Shown: positions 35,155 through 42,633 of the stretch, one piece after another
Layout: each line of letters begins with the position of its first letter
Position numbering within the stretch: the stretch's first letter is position 1
NCBI GenBank assembly: GCA_016786565.1
Contig: JAEUVY010000016.1
Coordinates: 1-53,300 of the forward strand
Direction: 5' to 3'
DNA length: 53,300 nt
From: Flavipsychrobacter sp.
Lineage (GTDB): Bacteria; Bacteroidota; Bacteroidia; Chitinophagales; Chitinophagaceae
Notes under the pieces: generated by a model
What the model was told of the DNA's origin: nothing
Seen by the model: only the letters and a program-made list of their open reading frames with translations
Databases searched by the model: none
Translations under genes and position numbers: made by a program

Positions 35155-36393
35155 ATGCTGAATTGGTCAAAACAGTTCAGCATCCTTGTTTTTTTAGATA
35201 GCAATTCATACCGGTCAGTCTATGATGGGTATGAGTGTCTGTTGGCAGCGGGGTGCCGTTACCTGGTCCCGTCTTCGGGTGCCGACCCGCTGACAACGCT
35301 GCAAGCGGCTCACAATGAACAGAGAGACTGGATGTTCGGTCACATTTGTTACGACCTGAAGAATGTTCTGGAGCCGGCGCTTGAGTCGCGCCACCCGGCC
35401 CGGCACCATTTTCCGCTTCTTCAGTTCTTTGTACCTGAGTCTGTTTGCTACATAGATAGGAATTGCAGCACGTTTACAATTGAGACTTACGGTGATCCCG
35501 ATGAGATAAAAAAAGCAATTGACGAGGCATCGTCAATGTCATTGCCTCCTCTTGACCTTTCGCTTTCCTTCACCCCCTACATTCAAAAGGATAAATACAT
35601 CGACATCGTTGGCCGGCTTCGCGAACATATTCGTGAAGGCGACTGCTACGAGATCAATTTCTGCGGTGGTGGTCATGCCACCGCTAAACTTGAAGAACCA
35701 TTGGCCGTATTTGCAGCGCTCAACCGGTTGTCTCCGGCGCCATTCGCTGCCTATTACCGCGATGGCGACCGATACCTGATGTGTGCCAGCCCCGAGCGTT
35801 ATTTGCGAAAGAGTGGGCGTCAGGTGCTGTCGCAGCCCATAAAGGGTACAGCCCGACGCGGCATGGATACTGCTGCTGATGCTGCAATGAAAACGGCGTT
35901 ACGAGGCGACATAAAGGAGCGGGCCGAGAATGTGATGATCGTTGATCTGGTGCGCAACGACCTTGCACGCTGTTGCGAGGTGGGTTCAGTAACGGTCGAT
36001 GAGTTGTTCGGTATATACACTTTCCCGCAGGTGCACCAGATGATCTCCACCGTAAGCGGCACACTTCGTCCGGATATGTCGTTTGCAGATGCCATAAGAA
36101 CCTCGTTCCCCATGGGTAGTATGACCGGTGCGCCCAAGTTCAAAGTAATGCAACTGATAGACAGATATGAGGAAGCGCGGCGCGAGTTGTTTTCGGGCAC
36201 TATCGGTTATATCACTCCGGCGGGAGACATGGACCTTAATGTCATCATTCGCAGTCTCTACTACAATGCAGGCACCGAATATTTGTCTTACTCAACAGGC
36301 GGGGCCATTACCTGGGACAGCATACCTGAAAAAGAATGGGAGGAGATGCGCCTGAAGGCCTGGGCGGTGGAACGGTTGTTTCAGCCGGCATAG
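35155..36393 (+). CDS. pabB: Aminodeoxychorismate synthase component I
   Basis: 412 residues from the ATG at 35155 (MLNWSKQFSILVFLD, the usual start in the phylum); a TTG at 35092 is also in frame with AGGAG only 3 bp away, a poorer spacing. Amidates chorismate to 4-amino-4-deoxychorismate for folate synthesis. The chorismate-binding domain has EGDCYEINFC, PERYL, Lys230 in SQPIKGTARRG, ENVMIVDLVRNDLARCC, MISTVSGTL and MTGAPKFKVM. The PIKGT form with Lys is diagnostic for PabB, where TrpE has PIAGT. No pabA or pabC lies beside it. Probably co-directional with the next gene, 54 bp on. Confidence 0.9.
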   Translation: MLNWSKQFSILVFLDSNSYRSVYDGYECLLAAGCRYLVPSSGADPLTTLQAAHNEQRDWMFGHICYDLKNVLEPALESRHPARHHFPLLQFFVPESVCYIDRNCSTFTIETYGDPDEIKKAIDEASSMSLPPLDLSLSFTPYIQKDKYIDIVGRLREHIREGDCYEINFCGGGHATAKLEEPLAVFAALNRLSPAPFAAYYRDGDRYLMCASPERYLRKSGRQVLSQPIKGTARRGMDTAADAAMKTALRGDIKERAENVMIVDLVRNDLARCCEVGSVTVDELFGIYTFPQVHQMISTVSGTLRPDMSFADAIRTSFPMGSMTGAPKFKVMQLIDRYEEARRELFSGTIGYITPAGDMDLNVIIRSLYYNAGTEYLSYSTGGAITWDSIPEKEWEEMRLKAWAVERLFQPA

Positions 36394-36447
36394 TACTCGG
36401 TATGCCATACTGCCTGTATTATTTTGTACCTTTATACAAAGGACATT

Positions 36448-37065
36448 ATGCTGCTCAATATCCATCCTGTAGATCCGCAACCGCGGCACATAAAAACGGT
36501 AGTTGATTGCCTCAGGAAGGGTGGTGTCATCATCTATCCGACCGATACGATCTATGGTATTGGTTGCGACATATCAAATGCTGATGCGGTGGCACGTATC
36601 GCCCGCATTAAACGGATCGATCCGAAGAAAGCGCAGTTCTCTTTTATCTGCTCCGATCTCAGTCACCTCAGCGACTATGCCAAAAGTGTTCCTACTCCCG
36701 TTTTCAGGCTGTTGAAGGCCGCGCTGCCCGGTCCATACACTTTCATTCTGGAGGCAAGCAAGCAGGTGCCGAAAATGCTGAAGACAAAAAAGGACACGGT
36801 AGGTATACGTGTGCCGGAAAACCGCATCTGCATGGATATTGTACGCGAACTGGGACACCCCATTATGAGCGCGTCGCTGCCCATGGATATGGATGTGGAG
36901 TATTTCACCGACCCCGAGGTGATGTATGAGCATTTTGGGTCATTGGTGGACATTGTGATAGATGGTGGTCCGGGGCATATCCTTTCTTCAACTGTTATTG
37001 ATTGCACATCCGGCACGCCCGAGCTCATTCGTGAGGGTGCAGGCGAATGGCAATCTCTGCTGTAG
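36448..37065 (+). CDS. Sua5/YciO/YrdC-family protein, L-threonylcarbamoyladenylate synthase
   Basis: 205 residues from the ATG at 36448, preceded by AAAGGA at a good distance; an in-frame TTG at 36424 overlaps a near -7 box and is rejected. The YrdC fold is shown by GGVIIYPTDTIYGIGCD (24-40), KRIDPKKAQFSFICSD and PGPYTFILEAS, followed by VGIRVPENRICMDIV and the SASLPMD site, where Ser/Ala usually are SANxSG. With a short C terminus and no Sua5 domain it fits the YciO/YrdC group. The family makes threonylcarbamoyl-AMP for t6A in tRNA; YciO members are weaker. Links to tcdA at 21346. Confidence 0.88.
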   Translation: MLLNIHPVDPQPRHIKTVVDCLRKGGVIIYPTDTIYGIGCDISNADAVARIARIKRIDPKKAQFSFICSDLSHLSDYAKSVPTPVFRLLKAALPGPYTFILEASKQVPKMLKTKKDTVGIRVPENRICMDIVRELGHPIMSASLPMDMDVEYFTDPEVMYEHFGSLVDIVIDGGPGHILSSTVIDCTSGTPELIREGAGEWQSLL

Positions 37066-37128
37066 TGCGGTGTCACTGCAGTGCTATTTGCCTTAGCTTT
37101 GCGCCCGTAAAATAATCTTCTCGAAATT

Positions 37129-37977
37129 ATGGTAGCATACTTGGGTACCGGCTTGCTCGGTTCAGGATTTGTAAAGGCTTTATTGCGCAATGGTCATAAA
37201 GTGAATGTGTGGAACAGGACAGCGGCCAAGGCGCAGGCATTGGAAATGGATGGTGCAATAGCGTTTGCCAATGCCGCTGATGCGGTACGTGGTGCAGAAC
37301 GTATCCACCTGACCTTGAAAGATGATGCCAGTGTTGATGAAGTGCTGAGCGCGGCCTCGGTTGCCTTTGAGCCGGGTACTATTATCATAGACCACACGAC
37401 AACCTCTGTTGATGGCGCGCGCAAACGCACTGCCTATTGGAAGGAGCAAGGGCATATATATGTACACGCACCTGTTTTTATGGGGCCTGTAAACGCGCTC
37501 GACGGATCGGGTTACATGTTGGTTTCGGGCGACATAGCAGATGTTGCAACGATAATGCCCTACATCTCACCTATGACCGGAAAGGTCATCAATTTCGGCA
37601 CAGAGGTGGGGCGTGCTGCCGGCATGAAACTGGCAGGTAATCACTTCCTCATAGGGTTCACCGCAGCCATATCTGATACGTTGGCCCTTACCAAGGCTAT
37701 AGGTATGCCTGCAGATGATGTGACTGCGTTGTTCAACGAATGGAACCCCGGGGCAATGTTGCCCGGCAGGCTCAAACGCATCCGCATGGGCGATTTCGGA
37801 AATCCGTCGTGGGAGCTGAACATGGCAAGGAAGGACGCCGGACTGATGCTGGCCGAGGCCAAGAAAGCAGGTGTGCCGCTGGTGGTGGTGTCTGCTGTGG
37901 CAGCCGAGATGGACCGGTGGATAGAGGCCGGTCACGGAAGCGATGACTGGACAGTTATCGCAAAGAATAATCTCTGA
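37129..37977 (+). CDS. NAD(P)-dependent beta-hydroxyacid dehydrogenase family protein
   Basis: 282 residues. Rossmann motif GTGLLGSG (6-13) starts almost at the N terminus, then WNRT (28-31) where the Arg favours NADP. The catalytic Lys167 in GRAAGMKLAGNHF and the KDAGLMLAEAKKAGVP block are those of 3-hydroxyisobutyrate / tartronate-semialdehyde reductases. The substrate motif usually reading APVSGG is APVFMGP here (114-120), a substitution in the carboxylate-binding loop that suggests another substrate, for example succinic semialdehyde or glyoxylate. Converges on the fur gene through an inverted repeat at 37998. Confidence 0.88.
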   Translation: MVAYLGTGLLGSGFVKALLRNGHKVNVWNRTAAKAQALEMDGAIAFANAADAVRGAERIHLTLKDDASVDEVLSAASVAFEPGTIIIDHTTTSVDGARKRTAYWKEQGHIYVHAPVFMGPVNALDGSGYMLVSGDIADVATIMPYISPMTGKVINFGTEVGRAAGMKLAGNHFLIGFTAAISDTLALTKAIGMPADDVTALFNEWNPGAMLPGRLKRIRMGDFGNPSWELNMARKDAGLMLAEAKKAGVPLVVVSAVAAEMDRWIEAGHGSDDWTVIAKNNL

Positions 37978-37997
37978 TAATTTACAATACCGGTAAC

Positions 37998-38039
37998 GGT
38001 GCAGGGGCTCAGGAACAATGTTTACAGATCCCCTGCACC
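37998..38039. terminator. Inverted repeat between converging genes
   Basis: GGTGCAGGGG (37998-38007) pairs perfectly with CCCCTGCACC (38030-38039) across a 22-nt loop that contains the stop codon of the Fur-family gene. T-runs are missing on both sides, so terminator function is uncertain. Confidence 0.45.
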
Positions 38040-38416
38040 AATATTTGTATACCCGATACTTTGAAGCCGGTCGGTAGCCTCAGGTCGGGGTTGTGGGTGT
38101 GTTCCAGGCAAAAAACTTTGTGGCAATTGGTGCAATTAAAATGCACGTGGTCTTCGGTATGTGTTTCGTCGGGGCAGTTGTGACGACACACGGCAAACCT
38201 TGTAACGCCGTCGGGGCCAATGATCTTGTGCACAATGCCCGCCTCTTCAAAATCTTTCAGCACCCGGTAAAGGGTGATCCTGTCTACTTTGCTGAATGTG
38301 GCTTCCAGTTCAGTATGCGACAGTGCCTGACCGGTGCCGGTCAGTTCTTCCAGCACTTTCATTCTTGCCGGGGTTGCTTTTAGTCCCTTCTCTCTTATAT
38401 GTTCCGAAGCGTTCAC
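38009..38416 (-). CDS. Fur family metalloregulator, probably Zur
   Basis: 135 residues from a GTG at 38416. Winged-helix part (1-75, TPARMKVLEEL, DRITLYRVLKDFEEAGIV) and dimer/metal part (76-135). Cys95-x-x-Cys98 and Cys131-x-x-Cys134 form the structural zinc site; His90 and His92 (DHVHF) belong to the regulatory site. As a Fur-family repressor it should bind palindromes when loaded with metal. Two TGCAAC-N3-GTTGCA palindromes fill the space to the divergent MerC-like gene, and this motif resembles Zur sites known from Bacteroidota, so zinc is the most likely metal. It is probably self-regulated, as box 1 lies just before its own start. Confidence 0.9.
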   Translation of the reverse strand: MNASEHIREKGLKATPARMKVLEELTGTGQALSHTELEATFSKVDRITLYRVLKDFEEAGIVHKIIGPDGVTRFAVCRHNCPDETHTEDHVHFNCTNCHKVFCLEHTHNPDLRLPTGFKVSGIQILVQGICKHCS

Positions 38417-38430
38417 TCTGCGAAATTAGT

Positions 38431-38461
38431 ACTTTAAATGCAACCTTGTTGCATTTAAAGT
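38431..38461. promoter_or_regulatory. Zur/Fur box 1
   Basis: Perfect 13-bp arms ACTTTAAATGCAA (38431-38443) and TTGCATTTAAAGT (38449-38461) around CCTTG; the core is TGCAAC-CTT-GTTGCA (38439-38453). It covers the -33 TTG of the merC-like promoter and sits 15 bp before the regulator's start codon. Confidence 0.85.
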
Positions 38462-38476
38462 TATTCCGTACATTTG
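38446..38476 (+). promoter_or_regulatory. Complete Bacteroidota promoter of the merC-like gene
   Basis: TTG (38446-38448), 20-bp spacer, TACATTTG (38469-38476). It matches TTG-N19-21-TAnnTTTG in full, the only complete match I found in the window. Transcription would start near 38480, so the protein must start downstream, at the TTG at 38498. Confidence 0.8.
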
Positions 38477-38489
38477 CAACTCAGTTGCA
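38475..38489. promoter_or_regulatory. Zur/Fur box 2
   Basis: TGCAACT-C-AGTTGCA, same TGCAAC-N3-GTTGCA core as box 1, centre to centre 36 bp. It overlaps the end of the -7 box and the expected transcription start of the merC-like gene, a position that blocks polymerase. Confidence 0.85.
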
Positions 38490-38497
38490 TTTATAGT

Positions 38498-38902
38498 TTG
38501 TCTCATTCAGAAAAATATACTTCCGGTGCCGACAGGGTAGGCATCATCAGTGCTATCATTTGTGGTGTGCATTGTTTGGTGATACCTGCTGTATTCCTTT
38601 TGAAGTATTCAGTCACCGATGGTGTTGAGGCCGCAGGGTGGGGCGTGGGGCTGCCACACTGGTGGGAGTGGCTCGACTATATTTTTCTGGCAGTAGGTTT
38701 TTACGCGGTTTTTCATGCAGGTAAGCATGCGTCAAGTAAACTTATCAGCATCGCTTTGTGGATCTTCTGGTTATTTTTAGCCATAGCAGTGTTGTTTGAA
38801 GATACGCTACACTGGATGGCATATTTCGCCTCAGCCGGTCTGGTTATTACACATTTTCTCAACATAAGAAAGCACGCCGGCAGGCATCGCAAGCACACCT
38901 GA
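38498..38902 (+). CDS. MerC-domain membrane protein
   Basis: 134 residues from a TTG at 38498 (MSHSEKYTSGADRVG); the frame is open upstream, but the promoter and operator occupy that part. Four hydrophobic helices: about 14-37 (IISAIICGVHCLVIPAVFLL), 58-75, 84-103 and 108-125. The CGVHC pair in helix 1 matches the metal-binding Cys pair of MerC-type transporters. MerC imports Hg(II) in resistance operons, but in Bacteroidota homologues sit beside Fur-like genes and may carry zinc or another metal. A His/Lys-rich tail (KHAGRHRKHT) could bind metal. Predicted to be repressed by the divergent Zur-like protein. Confidence 0.85.
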   Translation: MSHSEKYTSGADRVGIISAIICGVHCLVIPAVFLLKYSVTDGVEAAGWGVGLPHWWEWLDYIFLAVGFYAVFHAGKHASSKLISIALWIFWLFLAIAVLFEDTLHWMAYFASAGLVITHFLNIRKHAGRHRKHT

Positions 38903-39088
38903 ATTCGTGTTGGTACACGAATATTTTGTTAATCGATAGTTAACTGAAACATGATTTTAGTCATGATAATGTCTTAAATTGAGTGATTTTGGTCATTTTT
39001 TTATCAAAAATGCCCCAAAAACAACCCTTTTTAACATTATGTAAAAATATGGTTTAAAATCAGTAGTAAAATAACTGGGGAATAACAC

Positions 39089-39096
39089 TACATTTG
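39089..39096 (+). promoter_or_regulatory. -7 box of the saccharopine dehydrogenase gene
   Basis: TACATTTG, exact match to TAnnTTTG, 31 bp before the ATG at 39128. The 225-bp A/T-rich gap upstream also contains CATGA-TTTTAG-TCATG (38950-38965), a short palindrome of unknown role. Confidence 0.5.
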
Positions 39097-39127
39097 ATTT
39101 CGATTTTTATCCAATTCTTTTTTCTAC

Positions 39128-40456
39128 ATGCAAAATATTCTTGTAGCCGGGGCAGGGAAATCTTCAACCTATCTGATAGAGTACCTGCTGACAAATGCAT
39201 CAAAAAATAAATGGAATGTCATTGTAGCCGACGGAGACTCAGCCGCAATTGCCAGAAAGCTGAACAGGCATCCCAGTGGCGAGGCTGCGGTATTTGACAT
39301 TAATAATAAAGCGCAACGTGAAGCGCTGGTGAAGCGTGCCGACATTGTGCTTTCGCTGATGCCACCGCACTTGCATATTTTGCTGGCGCAGGATTGCCTG
39401 AAATATAAAAAGAATCTTATCACATCTTCCTACATCTCTGACGAGATGAAAGCTATGGACGCGGCAGTGCGTGAGGCGGGATTGATGTTTATGTGCGAGA
39501 TGGGTCTCGACCCCGGTATAGACCATATGACGGCAAGCAAGATCATCAATAGCATACACAAGGTTGCCGGTCGCATCACTTCATTCAAATCATACTGCGG
39601 TGGTCTGATAGCTCCCGAGAGCGATGATAATCCCTGGCACTACAAGTTTAGCTGGAACCCTAAGAATATTATTACAGCGGGTATGGGCGGTGCCAAATAC
39701 CTTCATAACGGCAAGCAGGTAGATGTGCCTTATGAAAAGATGTTTGAACAGAACAAGAAGATAAAGATACCCGGACTGAACGCGCTGGCATTCTATCCCA
39801 ATCGCGATTCATTGAAGTATCTGGACCTCTATGATGTGGCTTCAATAAAAACATTCGTTCGTGCCACCCTCAGGTATCCTTCTTTTTGCAGGGGGTGGGA
39901 TGCTTTGGTGAAATTGGGCCTTACCGATCAGACCGATTTAGTTGACACCAAGGGGGCGACAAACCTATCGTGGCTGCGTAGCAAGACCGCTTGTGATGCA
40001 AAACAAGATATCCGCGACCATATATCGGCTAAGCTGGATCTGCCGAAAGACGATAAAGTAATAGGACTGCTGGAGTCTATCGATCTGTTTGAAGAGAAGA
40101 CACTGCCCGCCGGCACAATGTGTTCGGGCGACATCCTGCTTACACTTTTGCAGGAGAAATGGCGCATGGCCGATGATGATAAGGACATGGTGGTGATGCA
40201 TCACGAAATAGAGTATGAACACAAAGGCCGCATGATAAACCTGAACAGCTCTATGGTGCTGAAGGGAGAAGGCGGAGAACATAGTGCTATGGCGCGTACC
40301 GTGGGTATGCCTATGGCAATTCTGGCATCACTGGTACTCACCAAAAAGCTGAAACCACCTGTTGGTGTGTTGCTGCCCGTAATGCAGTCGGTATACAGGC
40401 CTGTACTGCGCGAGCTGGAATACAACGGCATACTTTTTACCGACGAGGTAGAGTAG
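39128..40456 (+). CDS. Saccharopine dehydrogenase family protein (LYS9-like)
   Basis: 442 residues. N-terminal Rossmann motif VAGAGKSSTYLIEYL (6-20), ADGD (35-38) at the end of strand 2, SLMPPHLH (76-83), SSYISDEM, and GLDPGIDHMTA (about 126-136), which is the strongest family mark. The central domain has FKSYCGGLIAPESDDNPWHYKFSW, shared with glutamate-forming saccharopine dehydrogenases (LYS9 type). It probably splits saccharopine to glutamate and aminoadipate semialdehyde in lysine breakdown, though the partner lysine-ketoglutarate reductase is not in the window. Full length and ordinary. Confidence 0.9.
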   Translation: MQNILVAGAGKSSTYLIEYLLTNASKNKWNVIVADGDSAAIARKLNRHPSGEAAVFDINNKAQREALVKRADIVLSLMPPHLHILLAQDCLKYKKNLITSSYISDEMKAMDAAVREAGLMFMCEMGLDPGIDHMTASKIINSIHKVAGRITSFKSYCGGLIAPESDDNPWHYKFSWNPKNIITAGMGGAKYLHNGKQVDVPYEKMFEQNKKIKIPGLNALAFYPNRDSLKYLDLYDVASIKTFVRATLRYPSFCRGWDALVKLGLTDQTDLVDTKGATNLSWLRSKTACDAKQDIRDHISAKLDLPKDDKVIGLLESIDLFEEKTLPAGTMCSGDILLTLLQEKWRMADDDKDMVVMHHEIEYEHKGRMINLNSSMVLKGEGGEHSAMARTVGMPMAILASLVLTKKLKPPVGVLLPVMQSVYRPVLRELEYNGILFTDEVE

Positions 40457-40484
40457 GTGACATTCAGTTCTGGACAGATAATTC

Positions 40485-40931
40485 TTATTTAAGGTAACGC
40501 TTCATTTCGCGCTCTACGTCGCGTGTCTTAATGCTTTCGCGTTTGTCGTAGGTCTTTTTGCCTTTTCCGAGGCCCAGTTCCACTTTGGCATAACCGTTCT
40601 CGTTGATGAATACGCTGAGCGGAACGATGGTGTATCCCTTTTCTTTTACTTTATTGAGCCACTTGCGCAGTTCCTTTTTGGTGAGCAGCAGTTTACGCTC
40701 GCGTGTAGCGATATGGCCCGCATAACCCGCGTTGACATATTCGGCGATGTGCAGATTTTTTACCCATAGTTCGCCATCGTCAAAGTAGCAGTAACTATCA
40801 TTAAAGCTCACACGGCCCACACGTATAGATTTGATCTCGGAACCGGTGAGCATGATGCCCGCAGTTACCCGGTCTTCGATCGCGTATTCAAACGTGGCCG
40901 ATCTGTTCTTTATGTTGATGTTCTCTGCCAA
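40485..40931 (-). CDS. smpB: SsrA-binding protein
   Basis: 148 residues, starting at a TTG (40931). Binds tmRNA and brings it to stalled ribosomes for trans-translation. The OB-type core has NRSATFEYAIEDRVTAGIML, TGSEIKSIR, and HIAEY; the tail GKKTYDKRESIKTRDVEREMKRYLK is the conserved basic helix that enters the mRNA channel. Length is typical. It follows accD on the same strand, but a strong hairpin terminator lies between them. Confidence 0.97.
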   Translation of the reverse strand: MAENINIKNRSATFEYAIEDRVTAGIMLTGSEIKSIRVGRVSFNDSYCYFDDGELWVKNLHIAEYVNAGYAGHIATRERKLLLTKKELRKWLNKVKEKGYTIVPLSVFINENGYAKVELGLGKGKKTYDKRESIKTRDVEREMKRYLK

Positions 40932-40949
40932 TGCTGCGTTTATGGATAA

Positions 40950-40977
40950 ACGGGGTTAGCAGTGCTAACCCCGTCAG
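40950..40977 (-). terminator. Terminator of accD
   Basis: ACGGGGTTAGCA (40950-40961) pairs perfectly with TGCTAACCCCGT (40963-40974), with C as the only unpaired centre base on the minus strand; in practice the loop will open to 3-5 nt. On the minus strand it is followed by TTTATCC. It lies 43 bp after the accD stop codon. Confidence 0.75.
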
Positions 40978-41016
40978 GTTGGATACAAAGTTCGTAAAAA
41001 AATGAGTGGCGTCCGC

Positions 41017-41868
41017 TTATTTCATGAACCATTCAGCGGCCAGGCTGAGTTTGTTCTTCAGCGTGCGGCGCTCGGCAATAAAATCAAGGAAGCCGTGTTC
41101 TAGCAGGAATTCAGAACGCTGGAAGCCGGCCGGAAGGTCTTTCTTAATAGTTTCTTTGATAACACGCGGACCGGCAAAGCAGATCAGCGCGTTAGGCTCG
41201 GCAATGTTGATGTCGCCCAGCATAGCATAAGACGCGGTAACACCACCTGTGGTAGGGTCGGTCATCAACGAAATATACGGCAGTTTTGCCTTTGCCAGTT
41301 GGGTGAGTTTTGCAGATGTTTTGGCCATTTGCATCAGAGAGAACGCGCTTTCCATCATCCTGGCTCCTCCCGATTTGGAGATAACCAGCAGCGGAAGCTT
41401 GTTAGCCACGCAATAATCTATCGCCCTGCTGATCTTTTCTCCTACCACCGAACCCATGGAGCCACCAATGAAGTTGAAATTCATACAAGCCACCACGAAT
41501 TTCACACCGTTCATCGTTCCGGTACCCACAGTCATAGCGTCCTTAAGTCCGGTAGACTGCTGCGCTTCTATGATACGTGAGCTATATGGTTTCATATCTA
41601 CGAAGCCGAGGCGGTCCTTAGGGCCAATGTTCTCAAACAACAGTTCGTAACGGTTGTTGTCGAACAGGATCTCAAAATATTCTGATGAATTGATGCGGTT
41701 GTGGTAGTTGCACTTGGGGCATACATACAGGTTTGCCTGTATTTCTTTTACCGTTGCGGTGGTTTTACACTCCGGGCATTTGTGCCAAAGGCCATCAGGG
41801 GTCTCTTTCTTTTCCTCGGTAGAGGTAAGAATGCCTTTCTTATTGCGACGAAACCAGGTAGATGACAT
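41017..41868 (-). CDS. accD: Acetyl-CoA carboxylase carboxyltransferase subunit beta
   Basis: 283 residues. The zinc finger (Cys31, Cys34, Cys50, Cys53 in KCPEC...VCPKC) precedes the crotonase-like carboxyltransferase domain with [42 protein letters not shown] and [14 protein letters not shown]. With the alpha subunit (not in the window) it moves the carboxyl group from biotin to acetyl-CoA, making malonyl-CoA for fatty acid synthesis. All conserved Gly pairs of the oxyanion holes are present. Has its own -7 box at 41893 and its own terminator at 40950. Confidence 0.97.
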   Translation of the reverse strand: MSSTWFRRNKKGILTSTEEKKETPDGLWHKCPECKTTATVKEIQANLYVCPKCNYHNRINSSEYFEILFDNNRYELLFENIGPKDRLGFVDMKPYSSRIIEAQQSTGLKDAMTVGTGTMNGVKFVVACMNFNFIGGSMGSVVGEKISRAIDYCVANKLPLLVISKSGGARMMESAFSLMQMAKTSAKLTQLAKAKLPYISLMTDPTTGGVTASYAMLGDINIAEPNALICFAGPRVIKETIKKDLPAGFQRSEFLLEHGFLDFIAERRTLKNKLSLAAEWFMK

Positions 41869-41892
41869 AATCAGTTTTTATTAAACAGAGGG

Positions 41893-41900
41893 CAAAGATA
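41893..41900 (-). promoter_or_regulatory. -7 box of accD
   Basis: On the minus strand TATCTTTG matches TAnnTTTG exactly, 24 bp before the ATG at 41868. Confidence 0.55.
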
Positions 41901-41998
41901 AGGGTATGACCGATAAAACAGAATATTTCAACCTTTCAGGGTTGCGTTATTATACACCGGATATTTACAGTTCTGTTTAGAATACGTGCTGCCGTAGC

Positions 41999-42550
41999 AT
42001 GCAAAATGTATTATATTTGCCGCAATTTCTGCCGAAGTTGCTATCCAGGGCCCGACATATCATTATTGGTATCATCGATTTTTTTCATAAACCCTTTGCA
42101 AGGTATATACCTACTCAAACTTTCAGGTACCTGGCATGCGGTGGCTCCAATACTGTTCTTAACTGGGTCGTTTATTCTGTTTCCTTCAACATAGTTCTGG
42201 CACGTCAGAGTTTTCATGTGATGGAGAACGTAGACATTACGGCTCCAGTGGGCGCACAGATCATCTCATTCTGCATCACCTTTCCGCTTGGGTTCATTCT
42301 GTCGCGCTACATTGTTTTCCCGGAGTCTAATCTGCATGGCAGAAAGCAGTTCTTCAGGTATGCGCTCACAACCGCAACGTTCATTCTGCTTACCTATGTG
42401 CTCATCAAGGTCTTCGCGCTGATGCTGCCCATGGTGCGGGCCGATATCTCTTACATATTCATCATGGTCATCACCGCCATACTCAGCTACATATCGCAGC
42501 GCTTCTTTACGTTCAAAGTGGAGCCTGACGACGATCCGGTAGGAGAGTGA
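41999..42550 (+). CDS. GtrA-like membrane protein
   Basis: 183 residues with four helices in about 45-170. FRYLACGGSNTVLNWVVYSVSF (42-63) is the first helix of the GtrA family with its conserved Gly-Gly...N; later IISFCITFPLGFILSRYIVF and ILSYISQRFFTFK close the domain. Family members flip or help move lipid-linked sugars across the inner membrane (O-antigen glucosylation, teichoic acid), often next to a glycosyltransferase, which is missing here. A TATATTTG box lies inside the first codons (42012-42019), so a shorter form starting later is possible. Stop overlaps the longest frame of the peptidase gene but not its chosen start. Confidence 0.87.
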   Translation: MQNVLYLPQFLPKLLSRARHIIIGIIDFFHKPFARYIPTQTFRYLACGGSNTVLNWVVYSVSFNIVLARQSFHVMENVDITAPVGAQIISFCITFPLGFILSRYIVFPESNLHGRKQFFRYALTTATFILLTYVLIKVFALMLPMVRADISYIFIMVITAILSYISQRFFTFKVEPDDDPVGE

Positions 42551-42633
42551 TTTTTGGGGGTAACTCCGGTTTGCATCGGGTTACTGAACACTATTTGTTT
42601 ATTTTTACTGCATTACAAATCCCGATAGCTTTA

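Noticed and set aside
38498..38902. Mercury resistance operon
   Set aside because: No merA, merP, merT or MerR is present; the partner is a Fur-family regulator with Zur-like boxes.
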